From: Gammaproteobacteria bacterium
Lineage (GTDB): Bacteria; Pseudomonadota; Gammaproteobacteria; Pseudomonadales; UBA3067
DNA length: 7,186 nucleotides
Direction of reading: 5' to 3'
Assembly: GCA_002402085.1 (NCBI GenBank)
Contig: NVVB01000066.1
Span: 16,136-23,321, forward strand
Part shown: piece by piece, positions 5,314 through 7,186 of the stretch
Layout of the letters: every line of letters starts with the position of its first letter
Position numbering within the stretch: the first letter of the stretch is position 1
Made by a program: the position numbers and the translations under genes
The notes under the pieces: generated by a model
The model's input: only the letters and a program-made list of their open reading frames with translations
Databases searched by the model: none
Told to the model about the DNA's origin: nothing

Positions 5314-7186
5314 GCACGTTCTTTGGTGGATGGGGCTAAGCTTTTTATGCGCTCAGCGGGATTTTTAGACGACAGTTTTGATTCTTTTCTTCCATAATAG
5401 ACCGCCAGCAAGGCAGGAAGAAAAAACATATCGCTAAGCCAGGCAAAGAATAAGCACACAACCAGAAAGGCCCCTAGGATAGCATTGGGAACAAAGGTGC
5501 TTGTAGAAAACAAAATCACGCCGGTGGCGATAAAGCTTAGTGAGGTTGCAGAGATCGCCCAGCCGACGTAGTCGAACGTTTTGTTGATTGCGTCTTCGGT
5601 GCTCATAGTTGATTTCGCATCTCTAAATTTCATTATATAGTGGATAGAATCGTCCATTACAATGCCTAATACTATGCTGAAGGCCATGCAGGTGGCTTGG
5701 TTGATTTCACCGTAAAGGAGAGCCCAGAGGCCGAAAAGAAAGAGGAAGGGGGTTACATTGGGGATCAACGAAAATAACCCCCATTTCACAGAACGAAAGG
5801 CCAGGATCATAAATAAAGTGATCAATAACATGGCAATTCCCGCACCAATCATTGATCCGTAAACGGTTTTTTCGGAAAGCTCAGCGAAAATAATATCGCG
5901 GCCCGATATTTTTATTTCGATGTTCTGTTGATCCCACCATAATTGGATTTCATCTTGTAAAAGTAACAGCGCTTGATTACTTCGGTCTTCCATAAACACG
6001 GTAAGCAAGGTTTGCGAACGGTCTTGAGAAATAAATTCCGAACTGCTTTGGCCTGCAAGTAGCGATAATTCGAAGACGGTTAGTAGTTGACTGTACTCCT
6101 CACGGGTTTGCGGTAGCTTGGTCGAATTCGATTGGTTATCCCATACGCCTTTCGTTTCCCGAATTATGTCGTTTATTGTAAACGTACTAACAACAAAGGG
6201 CTTTAATTTAATCCAATGTTCAAACTGTTCAATGGCCAAAAACATTGCAGGAGAATTAATGGATTGTCCGTCTCTCGACATAACATCAATGGTTAATTGG
6301 TTGTCTGAGGTAAAGTCATCCTGAATAGTTTCAATCGCTTTATCCAGGTCGGTGTCAGCCATAAAATAATTATGAATATCTTCGTCCACTTTGTTTAGTG
6401 GGATTAGCGCAGCTGATAAGAGAATAAAGGCGGTAAATACCGCTAAGATTTGTTTTGGCCTCCTGGCCACTATCCGTTTTGTAAATGACACTAACGGCGG
6501 GATGGGAGAGATCTTTGATTGAGCTTGGGGGCCAGCCCATTGTAAGAACATCGTTGGAATTATAATAGAGGAGAAATAACCTATTGTAATACCTACCAAT
6601 GCAATTTTAGCAAATAATACAAAAGGTGGGGAACCGGTCACTAGCAATGTAATTAGGCCCACACTGGTGGTTAATGTAGTAAAAAAAATGGGGGCCAGGT
6701 TGACTCGTATGGCTTCCTTTATCGCCTCTTCTTTTGGGGTAGATTTGGCTATTTCCACCATGTAAGTGCCGCCGAAATGCATGCAATCGACCACTGTTAA
6801 TATAAACACAAGCAGGGTTCCCATGACTGCAGTTTGATCTAAGGTCACCGGCAACCAACCAAATATACCGGCAGTAGCCGCTATGGTAAGCCCGCAGGCA
6901 GTGAGTCCGGCAACTAAAATATAGGGAGAAAAAATCCAAGCAACAATAAACGAGACTAGAAAAACAGCAAGAGGAAATGTTAATAGACTAAAGTGATAGA
7001 ATTCGGTTAATAAACCATGGTCAAACGCTGCCGTTCCACCTAAATACACGTCAAGGTCTGGGTGCTGTTGTTTTAATTTTATTGCTATTTCTTCTGCGGC
7101 ATTCATCAGCTCTGTAACGCTTTGGTATCGTGGTTCTGGTAAATCAACTTGCGCTAATACAATTACCCCCGTGCCATTGTCTGCAA
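5307..7186 (-). CDS. RND/MMPL-type exporter, 5' end outside window
   Basis: An inner-membrane transporter of the RND superfamily, MMPL/HAE-3-like, which uses the proton gradient to move hydrophobic or lipid-like molecules; the substrate is unknown. The frame is open through the window edge (27th-last visible codon is Met at 7106, preceded by in-frame protein-like sequence including VIVLAQVDLPEPRYQSVTEL), so 625 C-terminal residues are visible and the true start lies beyond 7186. Visible order: end of the first periplasmic domain (1-60), TM2-TM6 (about 66-216), TM7 (244-262), second periplasmic domain (263-443), TM8-TM12 (445-596) and a short basic tail. TM1 and most of the first periplasmic domain are missing. 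Acidic residues expected for proton coupling sit in TM4 (VVDCMHF, D133) and TM10 (VMDDSIHYIMKF, D511 and D512). The two halves show the usual internal duplication (LAPIFFTTLTTSVGL versus VGWAISATSLSFIA). The gene is convergent with the nitroreductase; partner genes, if any, must lie upstream, beyond the window. Confidence 0.88.
   Translation of the reverse strand, partial: ADNGTGVIVLAQVDLPEPRYQSVTELMNAAEEIAIKLKQQHPDLDVYLGGTAAFDHGLLTEFYHFSLLTFPLAVFLVSFIVAWIFSPYILVAGLTACGLTIAATAGIFGWLPVTLDQTAVMGTLLVFILTVVDCMHFGGTYMVEIAKSTPKEEAIKEAIRVNLAPIFFTTLTTSVGLITLLVTGSPPFVLFAKIALVGITIGYFSSIIIPTMFLQWAGPQAQSKISPIPPLVSFTKRIVARRPKQILAVFTAFILLSAALIPLNKVDEDIHNYFMADTDLDKAIETIQDDFTSDNQLTIDVMSRDGQSINSPAMFLAIEQFEHWIKLKPFVVSTFTINDIIRETKGVWDNQSNSTKLPQTREEYSQLLTVFELSLLAGQSSSEFISQDRSQTLLTVFMEDRSNQALLLLQDEIQLWWDQQNIEIKISGRDIIFAELSEKTVYGSMIGAGIAMLLITLFMILAFRSVKWGLFSLIPNVTPFLFLFGLWALLYGEINQATCMAFSIVLGIVMDDSIHYIMKFRDAKSTMSTEDAINKTFDYVGWAISATSLSFIATGVILFSTSTFVPNAILGAFLVVCLFFAWLSDMFFLPALLAVYYGRKESKLSSKNPAERIKSLAPSTKERAA

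Noticed and set aside
6118..6939. Frames on both strands inside the exporter gene
   Set aside because: They are alternative-frame readings of a strongly supported membrane protein gene.

Overview
The window looks like chromosome from a Gram-negative bacterium, most likely a gammaproteobacterium of moderate GC content. The evidence is cell-envelope architecture: cleavable signal peptides, a lipobox protein carrying an outer-membrane-type beta-barrel, an RND/MMPL-type inner-membrane exporter, a YceB-like DUF1439 protein and an NfsB-type nitroreductase. A finer placement is not possible from the sequence alone. Coding density is low: four spacers add up to about 2 kb.

Layout. Five genes lie on the + strand: a DUF1439 periplasmic protein (36-557), a small secreted protein with two cysteines (946-1383), a CysE-like hexapeptide acetyltransferase (1639-2184, GTG start), a lipoprotein with a PEGA-like domain and a C-terminal beta-barrel (2256-3260, GTG or TTG start) and an NfsB-like nitroreductase (4128-4784). 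An RND/MMPL exporter on the - strand converges on them from the right edge. Its stop is at 5307 and its reading frame is still open at base 7186, so its N-terminus lies outside the window. The first internal Met, at 7106, is not the real start.

The genes do not form a recognisable pathway. Most have their own ribosome binding site and a sizeable upstream spacer, so this looks like loosely assembled, mainly envelope-related accessory genes rather than one operon. I found no CRISPR array, tRNA, rRNA, transposase or integrase.

The most interesting content is in the spacers. (1) About 160 bp at 665-833 and about 160 bp at 5153-5313 share at least nine short exact or near-exact blocks in the same order and orientation with similar spacing. 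They look like two diverged copies of one dispersed intergenic element; the right copy reaches into the last codons of the exporter gene. (2) The 867-nt gap before the nitroreductase holds a 10-bp-period tandem repeat, a perfect 9-bp inverted repeat, and two strong hairpins of 11 and 10 bp whose G-U pairs favour a + strand RNA. (3) The gap between the nitroreductase and the exporter contains a long - strand reading frame broken by one stop, possibly a decayed gene. I do not see a clear new defence or biosynthetic system.
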